Below are positions 35,497 to 44,387 of a stretch of DNA of 64,000 bases, piece after piece. The stretch is from Streptomyces cylindrosporus (GTDB lineage: Bacteria; Actinomycetota; Actinomycetes; Streptomycetales; Streptomycetaceae). Positions within the stretch are counted from its first letter, which is position 1. The number at the start of each line of letters is the position of its first letter. The stretch lies in contig NZ_JALDAY010000016.1 of assembly GCF_022698165.1 (NCBI RefSeq), positions 213,296 through 277,295 on the forward strand. Direction: 5' to 3'. Below the pieces are notes generated by a model, which was given only the letters and a program-made list of their open reading frames with translations, did no database searches and was not told the origin of the DNA. Made by a program: the position numbers and the translations under genes.

Positions 35497-35629
35497 CGGT
35501 TTCCCACGAGGTGAACGGACTCGGACTGCCACGGAGTGAACAGGCAAGAGCAGCAAGTTACCAGTGAGATCAGGAGGCGGTCGTCGGGGCTGGAGCAGGG
35601 TGCGTGAAGGGTGAGGGGCGAGTGAACGA

Positions 35630-37540
35630 TCAGCGGATACGCAGCGCCTTCGCGCCGAACTCCGTGGCGACGACCAGGATTCCGTCGGGGGAGAGGGCCG
35701 CCGCGGTGAAAGGGGCGTCGGAGAGCAGCGTCGCCATGACCTTCTCGCCGGCCTCGTCCCACACGCGCACGTAGTCCGCGCCGCGGCTCAGCCGCATCCG
35801 GGCGGCGGCCTGCTGTTCCTCGGACGGGTGCAGGAGCGCAGCGGGATCGGTGCCGTCGAAGGCATCCGCCTGTACGAGGCCGCGGACGAGCACCGCGGAC
35901 GGGGCAGGTCCGTTCTCCTCGCCGGCGGCCTGCGTGAGTACGGCGACGGGGACGCCCGGTCCCTCCGGACGCGGCAGGACGGCCGTCGTGACCGCGCTGA
36001 CACCGGGGACCGGCAGGCTCCACAGGGTCTGCCAGGGCAGGTCGAGGCCGAGGCGGCCATGGATGGCCTCGGCGTAGTCGGGCAGGCCGTCCTCGACGAA
36101 CGCCGTCTCCAGCAGGGCGGCCCGGAGGGCGGCCGGTGCCTGGGTGCGGGTGAGGAGGGGCGCCGTACGCAGGTACGTGCGGGCGGGCGCGCCGAGTTCC
36201 GCGGGCGGGACCGCCTCGATGGCGGCGCGCAGCCGCACCGGGTCGGCGTGGACGAACAGGCCCGGGTCGGTGAGGAGTTGGGGCAGCAGACCCGCCTCCA
36301 GGGTGTGGCCCGCGATGTGGTCGCGGACGTACGGGTCGGCCTTGCTCCAGTCCTGCTCCGGCACCGCCTCCAGCAGCGTCATCGCGATCCGGGTCTGGGC
36401 GGCGCGGACGTTCGGCAGGCCGGCGCGGATGTCGTCGGCGACGGCCGGGTGCAGCAGCCGCAGCAGTGTGCGCGGGCCGCCGTCCCCGTCCGGACGCAGC
36501 GACTCGACGAACGGTCCCGCGAGCGCGCCGCTGTTCGCGAGGGCCGCGCTCATGTCCTTGCCCGCAAGGGAGTTGACCAGCCGGATCCACAGATCGATGG
36601 GCAGACCGTCGCCCTCCGCGAGCGCCAGCGGCGCCAGCAGCTGACGCAGGGTCTGCGGGTCCGCTCCGAGACGGTGCGCGTGCAGGTCGACTGCCTCGCC
36701 GACGGTGGAGGGCAGGAGCTTCTCGTCGTACGGGGTGTCGGTGGCCGGGCCCGTGAGGATGCTCTGGACGGCGAGCTGCACGACGAGCGGGCTGGTGCCG
36801 GCCCGGCGTGCGATCGCCTCGGCGAGGGCTCGCCGGGCCGAGGGATCCGAGGTGAAGGGCCGCTCCGGCGCACCGGCGGCCCGCGGATCGAGCAGTGCGT
36901 CGGCCCCCGGACCGAGAAGTGCGGCGGCCTGCCGCACCAACCCCGGCCCGTCGGCCCACCGCGGCTCGTCGAGGTCGATGACCTGGACCGCGCCGGGCGG
37001 GAGCGCGCCGGCCAGCTCGGCGGCGAAGTCTCGCGGTACGTCCGCGAGCAGCCGGACGCCTGCGGTCGCGGCGAGCGGCTTGAGCACCTCACGTACGACT
37101 CGGGCCGGCTCGCCCGCCGTACGCACCGGTCCTGCCCGGTCGACGTCGGGGACGACGACCGTCTCGGTCCGGCCGAGGGCGCCGAGGGCGGCGTACACCT
37201 CCTCGACGCGGTCGGCCCGCACGCCGTAGTGCTCGGCGATCAGCCACCCGAGCTGCGCCGCGGTCAGCCCCGCCGCACTCGGCACCGCCGGGGCGGGAAG
37301 CTCGGGCGGTACGGTCGACGGGTCGAGGTCCGCCAGCGGCAGCCGCCCGCGGAACTCCGGGTCGCACAGCATCAGGAACCCGGTGAGCAGATGCGAGCGC
37401 CCGCTGCCCGGGCTGCCGGTGAGGACGACGACACGGGGTGCGCCCGGCGCCCCCGCCCGCCAGTCGGCGAGTGCGCGCAGCACAGCCGTGCGGCCGCCTA
37501 TGTAGGGGTGGAGCGCGTAGCCGGTGGTCGGGGCGGTCAT
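35630..37540 (-). CDS. P-loop NTPase near the toxin-immunity genes
   Basis: The 636-residue protein has a P-loop near residue 42 (LTGSPGSGRSHLL), a possible Walker B (VVVPDVDRAG near residue 130), then helical regions with YVRDHIAGHTLEAGLLPQLL, and a single beta-propeller-blade-like end (ADYVRVWDEAGEKVMATLLSDAPFTAAA, cut here into two parts: ADYVRVWDEAGEKV and MATLLSDAPFTAAA). This resembles STAND-type or AAA+ proteins that sometimes end in WD repeats. ATG at 37540 lacks a strong ribosome site. It lies 42 bases after the 37583 gene and may belong to the same transcript as the toxin operon. Function unknown. Confidence 0.68.
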   Translation of the reverse strand: MTAPTTGYALHPYIGGRTAVLRALADWRAGAPGAPRVVVLTGSPGSGRSHLLTGFLMLCDPEFRGRLPLADLDPSTVPPELPAPAVPSAAGLTAAQLGWLIAEHYGVRADRVEEVYAALGALGRTETVVVPDVDRAGPVRTAGEPARVVREVLKPLAATAGVRLLADVPRDFAAELAGALPPGAVQVIDLDEPRWADGPGLVRQAAALLGPGADALLDPRAAGAPERPFTSDPSARRALAEAIARRAGTSPLVVQLAVQSILTGPATDTPYDEKLLPSTVGEAVDLHAHRLGADPQTLRQLLAPLALAEGDGLPIDLWIRLVNSLAGKDMSAALANSGALAGPFVESLRPDGDGGPRTLLRLLHPAVADDIRAGLPNVRAAQTRIAMTLLEAVPEQDWSKADPYVRDHIAGHTLEAGLLPQLLTDPGLFVHADPVRLRAAIEAVPPAELGAPARTYLRTAPLLTRTQAPAALRAALLETAFVEDGLPDYAEAIHGRLGLDLPWQTLWSLPVPGVSAVTTAVLPRPEGPGVPVAVLTQAAGEENGPAPSAVLVRGLVQADAFDGTDPAALLHPSEEQQAAARMRLSRGADYVRVWDEAGEKVMATLLSDAPFTAAALSPDGILVVATEFGAKALRIR

Positions 37541-37582
37541 GCGGGTGTCAGTCCTCGGGTGGGCCGGAGCGGGGGACGGAGG

Positions 37583-37909
37583 CTAGGCGTGGCGCTCGAC
37601 GTTCCTGCGGTAGAGCGCGATCGCCTGCTCGGTCGGGAAGTTGGGGACGGTCACGGACTCACCGGTCGCCTTCGACACCACGATCTTGGCTCCGCCGGGC
37701 GGGGCGGGCCGGGGCGGGCCGGTGGTCTCCGCGGGCGGCGGGAAGACCGGGTACACGAGGTAGCCGATGTCGAACTCGTGGACGTGGAGCTCGGCGGGGG
37801 TGCCGTCGGGCAGCTTGGGCTCGGCGTACCGCGCGCGGACGATGTCGAGGGCCTGGTCCGGGGTGGTGGGCGGGGTCTGCGGTGCCGGGGGCGGGGTGTC
37901 CGAGGTCAT
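37583..37909 (-). CDS. Small YrhB/Imm35-like protein, candidate second immunity protein
   Basis: The 108-residue protein has a Pro-rich start, then a compact alpha/beta part: QALDIVRARYAEP, IGYLVYPVFPPP, GGAKIVVSKATGESVTV, EQAIALYRR. The order helix, strand with aromatic residues, K-x-TG-x-[IV], and C-terminal YRR matches my recollection of YrhB/Imm35-type proteins, some of which are immunity proteins. AAGGA lies 5 bases before the ATG. It follows the Imm49-like gene by 41 bases, so it could protect against one of the two toxin domains. Assignment is tentative. Confidence 0.6.
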   Translation of the reverse strand: MTSDTPPPAPQTPPTTPDQALDIVRARYAEPKLPDGTPAELHVHEFDIGYLVYPVFPPPAETTGPPRPAPPGGAKIVVSKATGESVTVPNFPTEQAIALYRRNVERHA

Positions 37910-37950
37910 GGGCTTCCTTCGTCTGTCACCTGGGGCGGGGGCGGCTGCGG

Positions 37951-38805
37951 TCAGGTGGGGAACTCGTTGACCCAGGCCCCTTCGAGGAGATGCTTCGGCA
38001 GGTACTCGGACTCGACGGTGATGGTGAAGCCGGCCTGGACGGCGAGGCAGGACACGGCCAGCGGGCCCAGAGCCACGAGACCCTCGGCGGTCAGCGCACG
38101 GTCCTCGTCACTGGTCCAGTACTCCTTGTGCCACTCCACGGCTTTGGCCAGCTCGGCGTTGAACCTCTCCTGGTCACCGCGCGCCAGCTGGGTCAGGAGG
38201 TTCATCGGCGGATACATGATCTTCAGTACGCCGTCGCGCGGCGCGTGCCGCAGCGCGGCGGGATCCGTCCCCTCCACCGCGGCCACCAGCTTGTCGCCGA
38301 ACTCCGGACGCTTGAGCCAGTACGCCTGGAGCGCCTCCACCCAGTCGTAGATGTACTCGTCGAGAACCCCGTCGGCCTGCCGAAGAAGCGACACGGGGAA
38401 CTGGCACAGCTCGGTCATCCGCTTCTTCTCGCGGCAGACACAGGCGAGCCAGAAGGCCTTGATCCAGTTGCCGGCGTGGGCGCGGGGCAGGGCGCCGGCG
38501 CGGATCGTCCGCATCTCGTGACCGATGCGGTACTCGAAGGTGGTGCCGGCCGGGGCCCGCGCCGACACGAAGAGGGCGGCGCCGACCTGCATGGCGGTGA
38601 CGCAGGCTTCCCAGGTCTCGAGCTTGTCGGCCTCCGGGTCCAGGACGCAGTGCTCGCCGAAGAGCTCGATGGCGGTGGCCAGAACGTTCGAGAACCACGA
38701 GGGTTCATTCTGCAGCCCGTCGATGTCTTCCCAGAAGTCCTTGGTGTGGGTTGCGAGGATCCTCGCGGAATTGCGCGTCGGGAACTCATGTCGCGGAATC
38801 TGCAT
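37951..38805 (-). CDS. Imm49-family immunity protein
   Basis: The 284-residue helical protein carries block motifs I associate with the Imm49 family of polymorphic-toxin immunity proteins: METWEA-type ETWEACVTAMQVGAALF, GNWIKAFWLACVCREKKRMT, DEYIYDWVEALQAYWL, YPPMNLL, YWTSDEDRAL, YLPKHLLEGAWVNEFPT. It should bind and neutralise the toxin encoded just upstream. Its ATG lies inside the last codons of the toxin gene in another frame (20-base overlap, 38786-38805), so immunity is translationally coupled to toxin synthesis. No signal peptide, consistent with cytosolic protection against a nuclease or deamidase. Confidence 0.85.
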   Translation of the reverse strand: MQIPRHEFPTRNSARILATHTKDFWEDIDGLQNEPSWFSNVLATAIELFGEHCVLDPEADKLETWEACVTAMQVGAALFVSARAPAGTTFEYRIGHEMRTIRAGALPRAHAGNWIKAFWLACVCREKKRMTELCQFPVSLLRQADGVLDEYIYDWVEALQAYWLKRPEFGDKLVAAVEGTDPAALRHAPRDGVLKIMYPPMNLLTQLARGDQERFNAELAKAVEWHKEYWTSDEDRALTAEGLVALGPLAVSCLAVQAGFTITVESEYLPKHLLEGAWVNEFPT

Positions 38806-41800
38806 CGCGTTCCTTCTCTGCTTCCGTTCTGATGTCGAACTGCTTCATCTCGTAGCCCTGGTGCTCGCCCCCCGAGGAGTTGCCCTTGACGAGTATGTAC
38901 TTGACCCGCGACGGGTTCGCTTCGAGCGCCTTCCTGAGGTCGCCTGCCAGTTTCCGCTCCGCCTGCGCGGCTTCCAGTTCGGCGTCGGTCGTCGCGGTCC
39001 GCTCGTTCCGGCGTGCGCGCGCCTCCATCTCATGCAGGATCGTCTCAAAGTACGCGCGAGTGCCCTGCCGGACCCTCGGCACACCGGGACTCGGAGCGTC
39101 CTGGCTGTCCAGGCCGTCGCCGTTCTGCGCGCCGTCGCCCTGGTCCTGACCTGGATCGCCCGGTGAAACGGGCTGGTCGGAGCCGGCCTCCGGTGCGAGC
39201 CCCCGCCGGTCGCCGAGCTCGGCCTCCAACGAGCCCTTGGCCTCCACGACGACGTAGTGGGGCGGGTCGGTGCTGGGGTCCCTCCAGATCTGGTCGAACC
39301 GGTTGTTTCCCATGGACCGGTCGTCGACGCGGTCGTAGTCCGGGAAGTGCCGGGGCATCACGTGGTGCTCGGCGACGGCCTCGCCGTAGTCCTCACTGGC
39401 CCGCGTCATCTTCCCGTGCAGCGGACTGTGCTTCGCGTCGGCTTCCTCGAATTTCTTGAGGTTCTCCGGCGTCTTGTTCGCCTCATAGGCGTCCTTGGCC
39501 GCCCTGCGGTCCTTGTGCGGCTGGTTGTCGGCGTCGATCGCGTCCTGACGTTCCTTGGCGGCCTGGTCCAGCCGCTTCAGGTTCTCGTCGGAGATCTCCG
39601 TGTGCCGCTGGCCCGAAGCAGCGCCCTCGTCGATGTAGGACTCCGGATCGGCCTCCGGGGCGTCCTTGGCCAGCATCCAGGGAGCGTTCGGATCGTTCGT
39701 GGGATGCAGCTGGGGGACGGGACGGCCGTCCTCGGCGGGGGCGGTCACGCTGCGCCGGTAGCCGCTCCTCGGGTGGTAGTACTTCTCGAACCAGGCCTTG
39801 TCCTTCGGGTCGTTCGAATTGGCCCGCGCGAGCATGTCCAGATCACGCTGCCTGCGCTGGTCCGGGTCGCCGGAACCGTCGCCCGCGGGCTCCGCGGGAG
39901 TGGAGGGGTGTTCCGGGTGCGCGGGCCCGGGCGGCTGCGTGGACTGCGTCGGCTGCGCCGGCTGTTCGGCGGCGATGTCGCCGTACAGCGGCTTCTTCCC
40001 GTCGACGGAGTCCTTGACGTAGTGGGCCGCGTCGGCGTTCCTGCTCTCCGGCAGGCTCTCACGCGCGGGGACCTCGGAGTCCTTGGTCATACGACCCGGA
40101 CGGTCACGGTGGTCGTCGGCCGCGGAGGGGGTCGAGCCGTCGGGGCGTGCCTGGTCCGGGGGCGCGGGCCGATCGTGGTCCGGGACGTCGGGCCGGTCGT
40201 GGTCCGGCGCCTGCGACCGCGGATCCTCGGCGTGATCGGTGTGGTTCTGGTCCGGGGCCGGTTCGGAGTCCGGACGCGGATCGTCCAGACGCCGGCCGTC
40301 GGGGTGCTCGGTGGTGTCCGGGTGCTTCTGCGTGGGGGTGTCGTGGTCCGGGTCCGACGCGCGGGGGTCCGGGGTGCGGGGATCGGTCGTACGCGGATCG
40401 GTTGTTGTATGTGGATCCGTGGCGCGCGGGTCGTTGGTGTGCGAATCGGCGGTGTGCGGATCGGCGGTGTCCGGGGCGGGCCTGCCATCGGCCTGAGAGT
40501 GCTGCGTCTCCGTCCGCGGGTCCGGGTGCTTCTGCTCCGAGGGGCTGTCGTCGGACTCGCTCGCGGGCCGGTCGTTCTCGCTTTCGGGCCGGTCGTCCCC
40601 GTGCCCGTCCCCGGTCTCGGCGTTCGTCGTGTCCGGGTCGGGCGTCGACGGCTGGGCCGGGTCGTCGTCGCCCTGCTTCGGCGCGTCGCCCGAGGCGTCG
40701 TCCTGCGGGGCCTGGGTGCTGTCCGCGTCCCCGCCGTTGTTCTCGGAACTCTCCGGCTGGCCTTGGCCGTTGTCCTGGGCCGCGGGCACCGCGGGATGCA
40801 GCGGGTTGCCGTTGGGGTCCAGCGGGATGTGCCAGACGTGGTCCGCGTTGGTGATGTGGAGCGGGGTGTGGCTGACGTCCCCGGTCTGCGTGTCGATCCA
40901 GATGATGTTGCCGTGGTGGTTGACGGCGTTGAAGGCGTGGCCGCCCCCGTTGTTCGGCCAGCCGACCTGGACGATGGCCGCGGAGCCGTGCCCGGCCTGC
41001 TGGAGGTCCCACGCGATACGGGCGGGGGTGTCGGGGTCGTCACCCCGGCCGGCATACGTGTGCGGCGCACCCGCCCAGCGGATCTGGTTGTCGTTCGCGT
41101 TGTCCTCGGGGGACCAGTAGTCTGGCTTGCCGTTCGCGTCGAGGTCGAGCGTGCGCGGCGCGGAGACCTGCGGATTGCCGTACCAGGTCTCCAGGAACGA
41201 ACGGGAGCAGTCGGCACAGTTGTTGCTGCGCCCCGGGACGGTGTTGCCGCCGTCGTTCTGGAGCTGGGACCAGTTGCCGAAGGGGTCGGGGTAGCGCTGC
41301 GGGGTGCCGTCCTCGTTGCGCGGCACGGCGTCGGCCAGCGCCTGCTGGTCCGCCGGGTCGGGCTGGGTCAGACCGCCGGGGTAGTGGTCCAGGTCGGCGC
41401 GGATGTTCTCCAGGCTGTCCTGGTTGGGGTTCTGCTGGTGGTTGGGGTCGCCGGGGGTGCCCATGGGCGAGGCGGGGGCGTTCGGGGTGGCGGGACCCGC
41501 GTGCGCCGGGGCCGCGGGGGCGCTCGGCGTGCGGACGACGGTGGGCACCGGGACGGGCGTGACCTGCTGCTGGTGCTGTTGCTGCTGGGAGTTGGACGGG
41601 GTCTGCTGCGACGGGGACGCGCCCTGCCCGGCCGGTGGCGGCGGGGTGTTGGGCGTGCCGCCGGAGGGCTGCGGGGGGCGGGCCGGGGTGGCGCCGGTGC
41701 CGGGCTGGTTCTGGGTGCCGGGTGTGGTGGTTTGCGCGGCGGGGCCGGGCTGGGGGGTGGAGTTGGGGGTACGACTGCTCGGGGACGCCGGGTTCGAGGT

Positions 41801-44224
41801 GCCGTTGTTCGGCGTCGAGGTCGACGCGCGGTCGGACCCGGACCCGGACCCGGAGCCGGTGCTGGTGCCGGTGCTGGTCGAAGTGGACGCCGTCGTGGCG
41901 GACGAGGTCCTGGGTGCGGTCGACTGACCCGAGTTCTGGCTCGGAGTGGTCGTGGTGGTCGAGTTCTGGCCCGGCGTACGGGTACGGGTGCCGTCGTTCG
42001 AATCCGTGGTGCCGCGGGGTGTGGTGCGGTCCCCCGGGGTGGTGCCGGGCGTGGTCCGGGACGTCGTCCCGTCTCCTGGCCTGGTCCCGTCTCCCGGCCT
42101 CGTCCCGTTCGCATCGCGCGGGACCGTGCCGTCCCCCGGCCGTGTACCGGGCGTGTTCCGCGAGGAAGTCCCGTCACCCGGCGCCGTGTTGGTGCTCGTG
42201 TTCCCAGGAGTGTTACGGGTGTTGGTGGCATCCCCGACCGGCGTGCCGGGCGTGCGCTGCGTCGGCGTGCGCCCGTCCGCCGGGCCCTGCGTGCGCCCGT
42301 CCGCCGACGGCGTGGACGTACCACCCCGAGGCGTGGTCGCCGTCGCCGACGCGCTCGCCGTGGACGCGGACCCGGTGCCGGCAGAGGACGTAACCGTCGT
42401 ACTGGCCGAAGGCGTCCTCCCCGCCCCCGAGTTGGCGCTCGGCGTGGACGCGGGCCCGCTCCCCGTGCCGGCCGACGACGTGACCGCCGTACCCGCTGAA
42501 GCCGAAGGCGTCCTCCCCGCCCCCGAGTTGGGACTCGGCGTCGAAGCCGGCCCGCTCCCCGTGCCGGCCGACGACGTGACCGACGCGCCTGCCGAAGTGC
42601 CCCTGCCCGCACCCGAGTTGGCCGTCGGGCTCGTCGGCGTGGAACCCGACGCCGCGCTCCCCGACGTACCCCCGCCCTGGTGCGAACCGCCCATGCCGCC
42701 GCCACCGCCCCCGACGGAAGGCGCCACCGGCGACGTCGGTATCGCGTTACCGCCGTCCGCACGACCACCCCCCGCCCCCGCCGCCGACGGATCGCTCGCC
42801 GTCGGCGTGGGTGCCGCGTTGGTGTGGGTCGGCACACTCGCGGCCAGGCTGTCGACCGAAGTGCTGATGCCGCCGCCGTGACCGCCCGCCGACGACGAGC
42901 CGCCTCCGGACGACGCCGAGGCCGAGGCCGACACCGTGTGCGGCGTCGGCGACGCCAGCCCCGACACGGACGAGCCGCCGCCGGAGTGGGACGGACCGGA
43001 CGTGCTCGGCGCGGCGCCGCCACCGCCCGAGTCCCCGCCACCGTTCGAACCGCCGCTCGGCGAGGGGTCGTCGAAGTCGGACAGGGTCGGACCCGAGGTC
43101 GCGGGTGCCGGCCTCGCGTAGGAGTCCGGCGTGGACCCACCGTTCCCGGAACCGGAACCGGAATCGGACCCGGACCCCGCCCCCGACCCGGAGTCGGAAC
43201 CCGGTCCCGAACCCAGATCCACGCCACCGACGTTGTGCCCCCCGGTGTCGGCGGAGATCCCGCCACCGATGTTCGTCCCGCCCGCCGAACGCGTCGACCC
43301 CGACGAGTCGGAGCCCCCGCCGTCACCACTAGACGAGTCGGAGGAGTTCGAACTCCCCCCACCGTCCGACGAGTTGGAACCCCCGTCGCCGTCACTCCCT
43401 GACGACCCCGACGGCTCTGACGACCCCGACGACCCTTCCGACCCTGACGAGCCCCCGTCGTACCCGTCGATACGACTGTCGACCGCATGGTGGGCCCGAT
43501 GCCCCGCCTTCTCGCCCAGACTGTCCCGCACGCCCTCCAACAGCGTCTGCGGCGTCTGCTTGATGGCCTCCCACGCGCCGTCCTTGCCGGCCTTCACGGT
43601 CGTGGCGAGGTCGTAGCCCGACTGGGCGCCGAAGCCGACGTTCACCGTCTGGCGGATCAGGTCGGTGATGATCGCCTCGATCGCGGAGATCGCGGGCTCC
43701 TTCATCGCCTCCACGATCGCCTCGATCAACGCCTCTTTCAGCTCGTCGAGGAGCCGGCGCACGATCAGCCGGGTGACCTGGGTCGCCCCCAGCGCGCCGG
43801 CCTCGGACAGCCCGAAGGTGAACGGCGCGGCGGCCTGGGCCGCGACGATCTCGATGGCCAGCGCGATCAGCTGGGCGATCACCGCCCACTTGGCGAACTC
43901 GACGACGTAGGCGCACGCCTCCATCACGTTCGCGATGGTGTAGGCGGCGGTCGCGGCGTTCGCGAGGTAGCCGTCGCCACCCCCGCCACCTCCGGCACCG
44001 CCGTCGAACTTCGCGTACGTCTTGGTGAACGCGTCGATCGACTCACCGGCGTTGTGCGCGACCACCTGCCGGGCACTGGCGTTGGCCGTGGTGTGCAGCC
44101 CGGTGACGTCGTCGCCGAACTTCCGCCACAGGTCGGCCGAGTCCCTGAGCTTGTCCTCGTTCGCCGTAGGCCAGCGGTAGCCGAGCATCTCGAGCACCCA
44201 CTCGAGTTCGTCCGGCAGCATCAT
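38786..44224 (-). CDS. Large T7SS polymorphic toxin with papain-like deamidase and REase-like nuclease domains
   Basis: The 1812-residue protein opens with a CpnT-like WXG100 export domain (about residues 1-210: LPDELEWVLEMLGYRWP, QLIALAIEIVAAQAAAPFTF). About 700 residues of Gly/Ser then Thr/Pro low complexity follow. Near residues 950-1150 is a papain-fold deamidase-type domain: Cys1003/Cys1006 (SNNCADCS), His1096 (GGGHAFNAV), Asp1111 (IIWIDTQTG). After an acidic DPRTTDP-type repeat linker, the end has PD-(D/E)xK signs: D1644 (RFDQIWRDP), E1661 and K1663 (VVVEAKG), then VRQGTRAYFE. ATG at 44224 aligns with the relative at 26821; upstream GTG/ATG starts (44284, 44242) are possible. It is overlapped by an Imm49-type gene. 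Confidence 0.88.
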   Translation of the reverse strand: MMLPDELEWVLEMLGYRWPTANEDKLRDSADLWRKFGDDVTGLHTTANASARQVVAHNAGESIDAFTKTYAKFDGGAGGGGGGDGYLANAATAAYTIANVMEACAYVVEFAKWAVIAQLIALAIEIVAAQAAAPFTFGLSEAGALGATQVTRLIVRRLLDELKEALIEAIVEAMKEPAISAIEAIITDLIRQTVNVGFGAQSGYDLATTVKAGKDGAWEAIKQTPQTLLEGVRDSLGEKAGHRAHHAVDSRIDGYDGGSSGSEGSSGSSEPSGSSGSDGDGGSNSSDGGGSSNSSDSSSGDGGGSDSSGSTRSAGGTNIGGGISADTGGHNVGGVDLGSGPGSDSGSGAGSGSDSGSGSGNGGSTPDSYARPAPATSGPTLSDFDDPSPSGGSNGGGDSGGGGAAPSTSGPSHSGGGSSVSGLASPTPHTVSASASASSGGGSSSAGGHGGGISTSVDSLAASVPTHTNAAPTPTASDPSAAGAGGGRADGGNAIPTSPVAPSVGGGGGGMGGSHQGGGTSGSAASGSTPTSPTANSGAGRGTSAGASVTSSAGTGSGPASTPSPNSGAGRTPSASAGTAVTSSAGTGSGPASTPSANSGAGRTPSASTTVTSSAGTGSASTASASATATTPRGGTSTPSADGRTQGPADGRTPTQRTPGTPVGDATNTRNTPGNTSTNTAPGDGTSSRNTPGTRPGDGTVPRDANGTRPGDGTRPGDGTTSRTTPGTTPGDRTTPRGTTDSNDGTRTRTPGQNSTTTTTPSQNSGQSTAPRTSSATTASTSTSTGTSTGSGSGSGSDRASTSTPNNGTSNPASPSSRTPNSTPQPGPAAQTTTPGTQNQPGTGATPARPPQPSGGTPNTPPPPAGQGASPSQQTPSNSQQQQHQQQVTPVPVPTVVRTPSAPAAPAHAGPATPNAPASPMGTPGDPNHQQNPNQDSLENIRADLDHYPGGLTQPDPADQQALADAVPRNEDGTPQRYPDPFGNWSQLQNDGGNTVPGRSNNCADCSRSFLETWYGNPQVSAPRTLDLDANGKPDYWSPEDNANDNQIRWAGAPHTYAGRGDDPDTPARIAWDLQQAGHGSAAIVQVGWPNNGGGHAFNAVNHHGNIIWIDTQTGDVSHTPLHITNADHVWHIPLDPNGNPLHPAVPAAQDNGQGQPESSENNGGDADSTQAPQDDASGDAPKQGDDDPAQPSTPDPDTTNAETGDGHGDDRPESENDRPASESDDSPSEQKHPDPRTETQHSQADGRPAPDTADPHTADSHTNDPRATDPHTTTDPRTTDPRTPDPRASDPDHDTPTQKHPDTTEHPDGRRLDDPRPDSEPAPDQNHTDHAEDPRSQAPDHDRPDVPDHDRPAPPDQARPDGSTPSAADDHRDRPGRMTKDSEVPARESLPESRNADAAHYVKDSVDGKKPLYGDIAAEQPAQPTQSTQPPGPAHPEHPSTPAEPAGDGSGDPDQRRQRDLDMLARANSNDPKDKAWFEKYYHPRSGYRRSVTAPAEDGRPVPQLHPTNDPNAPWMLAKDAPEADPESYIDEGAASGQRHTEISDENLKRLDQAAKERQDAIDADNQPHKDRRAAKDAYEANKTPENLKKFEEADAKHSPLHGKMTRASEDYGEAVAEHHVMPRHFPDYDRVDDRSMGNNRFDQIWRDPSTDPPHYVVVEAKGSLEAELGDRRGLAPEAGSDQPVSPGDPGQDQGDGAQNGDGLDSQDAPSPGVPRVRQGTRAYFETILHEMEARARRNERTATTDAELEAAQAERKLAGDLRKALEANPSRVKYILVKGNSSGGEHQGYEMKQFDIRTEAEKERDADSAT

Positions 44225-44387
44225 CGCCACAGCAGAAAGCACCCCCGTATGCCGACACGGCCGTACAACTCCCTCGTCGGTCAAGGGAAATCACACAGGA
44301 GTACAGCCGCCCGCAGAGTTTACGGAATCACCGGCAGCCGACTTCAGGGGATTGCTGTCACAAATCCGTTTCAGGTCCCGGAGCCGC

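Noticed and set aside
39257..42499. 1080-residue open frame antisense to the toxin
   Set aside because: A mirror of the low-complexity Thr/Pro/Ser region. The minus-strand frame has recognisable domains.
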